DNA of 7,109 bases, taken from assembly GCA_026996955.1 (NCBI GenBank), contig JALWJV010000066.1, positions 1 to 7,109 of the forward strand, in the 5' to 3' direction. The stretch comes from Deltaproteobacteria bacterium. Its GTDB lineage: Bacteria; Desulfobacterota; Dissulfuribacteria; Dissulfuribacterales; QOAL01. Both the position numbers and the translations under genes were made by a program. The notes under the pieces are model-generated. The model saw nothing but the letters and a program-made list of their open reading frames with translations, ran no database searches and was not told the DNA's origin. Positions 6,491 to 7,109 of this stretch are shown here, one piece after another. Position 1 is the first letter of the stretch. Each line of letters begins with the position of its first letter.

Positions 6491-6506
6491 TCCATGTGGC
6501 CATCCA

Positions 6507-7109
6507 CTAATTAATACTCCGGTTCAGCAAGTATTTTTTCATACTTAGGAGTCCTGCCAGACCAATACTTAAAAGGAGCAGGGTTGATGGTATAGGTACG
6601 GCTGCCATATATGAATATCCCTGGGCATTGTCATATTGGATTTTTCTCCCAAGTCCAATATAACCGGCATCAAGATCAGGTATGGTGTTGTTATAATCTT
6701 GGTCAATATACATTATGCCGTTCACCCATGTGTTGAAATGGGTCTCACTGCCCGTGCCACTCACGCTGAAAGCAAGTTCATACCAACCAGTTGAGGTAAA
6801 AGGGCTATTGGAGAATACAAAAGAGGCAATCTCGGGATTACCATTCATGTACGTGTTGAATATGCGGATCCTGTTTGGCTGAAAATCGGCCAGGTAGCCG
6901 TTATCCCAGTAAGGTTGGGTTGCTCCATCGTGTTTATTGTTTCTGAGCCTGAGATGGGCTATCCTCTCATTTTGGCCTGCAGATAAATTGAAAAAGGCAT
7001 CAACTTGAAGTTTTTGATAAATACCAAATGATTCATCTTTCCATATTACTCCGTAAGGAGTTCCACTATTGACGAGGTGCATGTCTGAGTTAACAGACCA
7101 GGAACCGAT
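6507..7109 (-). CDS. LamG-like secreted protein with PEP-CTERM (VPxP) sorting tail, partial at its start
   Basis: This is the C-terminal part (201 codons plus stop) of an exported protein. The frame remains open to the window edge, with GSWSVNSD encoded just before the methionine at 7082. That methionine is therefore internal, and the true start and signal peptide lie outside. The visible body is rich in aromatic residues and Asn/Gly. It has a pattern like concanavalin A/LamG beta-sandwich domains: GWYELAFSVSG, then a WVNG turn and DAGYIGLGRK. The last 30 residues are a sorting tail: VPIPST, a hydrophobic helix LLLLSIGLAGLLS, then MKKY. This tripartite form is that of PEP-CTERM proteins in the VPxP variant, which exosortase (EpsH/XrtA family) recognises and processes at the inner membrane. 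After the short basic MKK it continues LLNRSIN, so the basic end is weaker than the typical arginine cluster. The gene converges on the ArnT-like gene. Ligand and function are unknown. Confidence 0.85.
   Translation of the reverse strand: MGSWSVNSDMHLVNSGTPYGVIWKDESFGIYQKLQVDAFFNLSAGQNERIAHLRLRNNKHDGATQPYWDNGYLADFQPNRIRIFNTYMNGNPEIASFVFSNSPFTSTGWYELAFSVSGTGSETHFNTWVNGIMYIDQDYNNTIPDLDAGYIGLGRKIQYDNAQGYSYMAAVPIPSTLLLLSIGLAGLLSMKKYLLNRSIN

Overview
The window reads as a stretch of chromosome from a Gram-negative bacterium. Two envelope glycosyltransferases resemble lipopolysaccharide (LPS) core or lipid A enzymes, and the last gene ends in a PEP-CTERM-type (exosortase) sorting tail, which occurs in Gram-negatives that make exopolysaccharide. 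The mix would suit an environmental bacterium such as a Desulfobacterota, Nitrospirota or other proteobacterial lineage, but the sequence alone does not fix the taxon. There are no RNA genes, insertion sequences or CRISPR arrays.

Layout: five tightly packed genes run on the + strand. (1) A cation diffusion facilitator (CDF) transporter (11-946) starts at the window edge. (2) Eleven bases later comes an AMP phosphorylase / thymidine phosphorylase family enzyme (958-2523). (3) A 107-base gap follows, almost entirely occupied by a long imperfect inverted repeat. (4) A divergent PRPP synthetase homolog (2631-3515) comes next. (5) A family-4 glycosyltransferase overlaps it by ATGA (3512-4705). (6) An ArnT/PMT-type membrane glycosyltransferase (4736-6460) follows, with a ten-codon reading frame bridging the 30-base gap before it. 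Two GC-rich hairpins (6432-6490) separate this run from a convergent gene on the - strand (6507 to the window end). That gene encodes the C-terminal part of a LamG-like secreted protein with a VPxP/PEP-CTERM tail, and its beginning lies outside the window.

How the genes may work together: the phosphorylase and the PRPP synthetase homolog share the ribose-phosphate/AMP node of metabolism. AMP phosphorylases convert AMP and phosphate to adenine and ribose 1,5-bisphosphate, while PRPP synthetases convert ribose 5-phosphate and ATP to PRPP and AMP. Side by side they suggest a nucleotide salvage or ribose-phosphate module without RuBisCO in view. The two glycosyltransferases look like a surface glycan pair, one adding a sugar from a nucleotide donor in the cytoplasm and one acting on the periplasmic side from a lipid-linked donor. 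The most eye-catching small feature is a run of eight G near the start of the family-4 glycosyltransferase, where a shift of one base either way would promptly terminate translation. This is a possible phase-variation switch.
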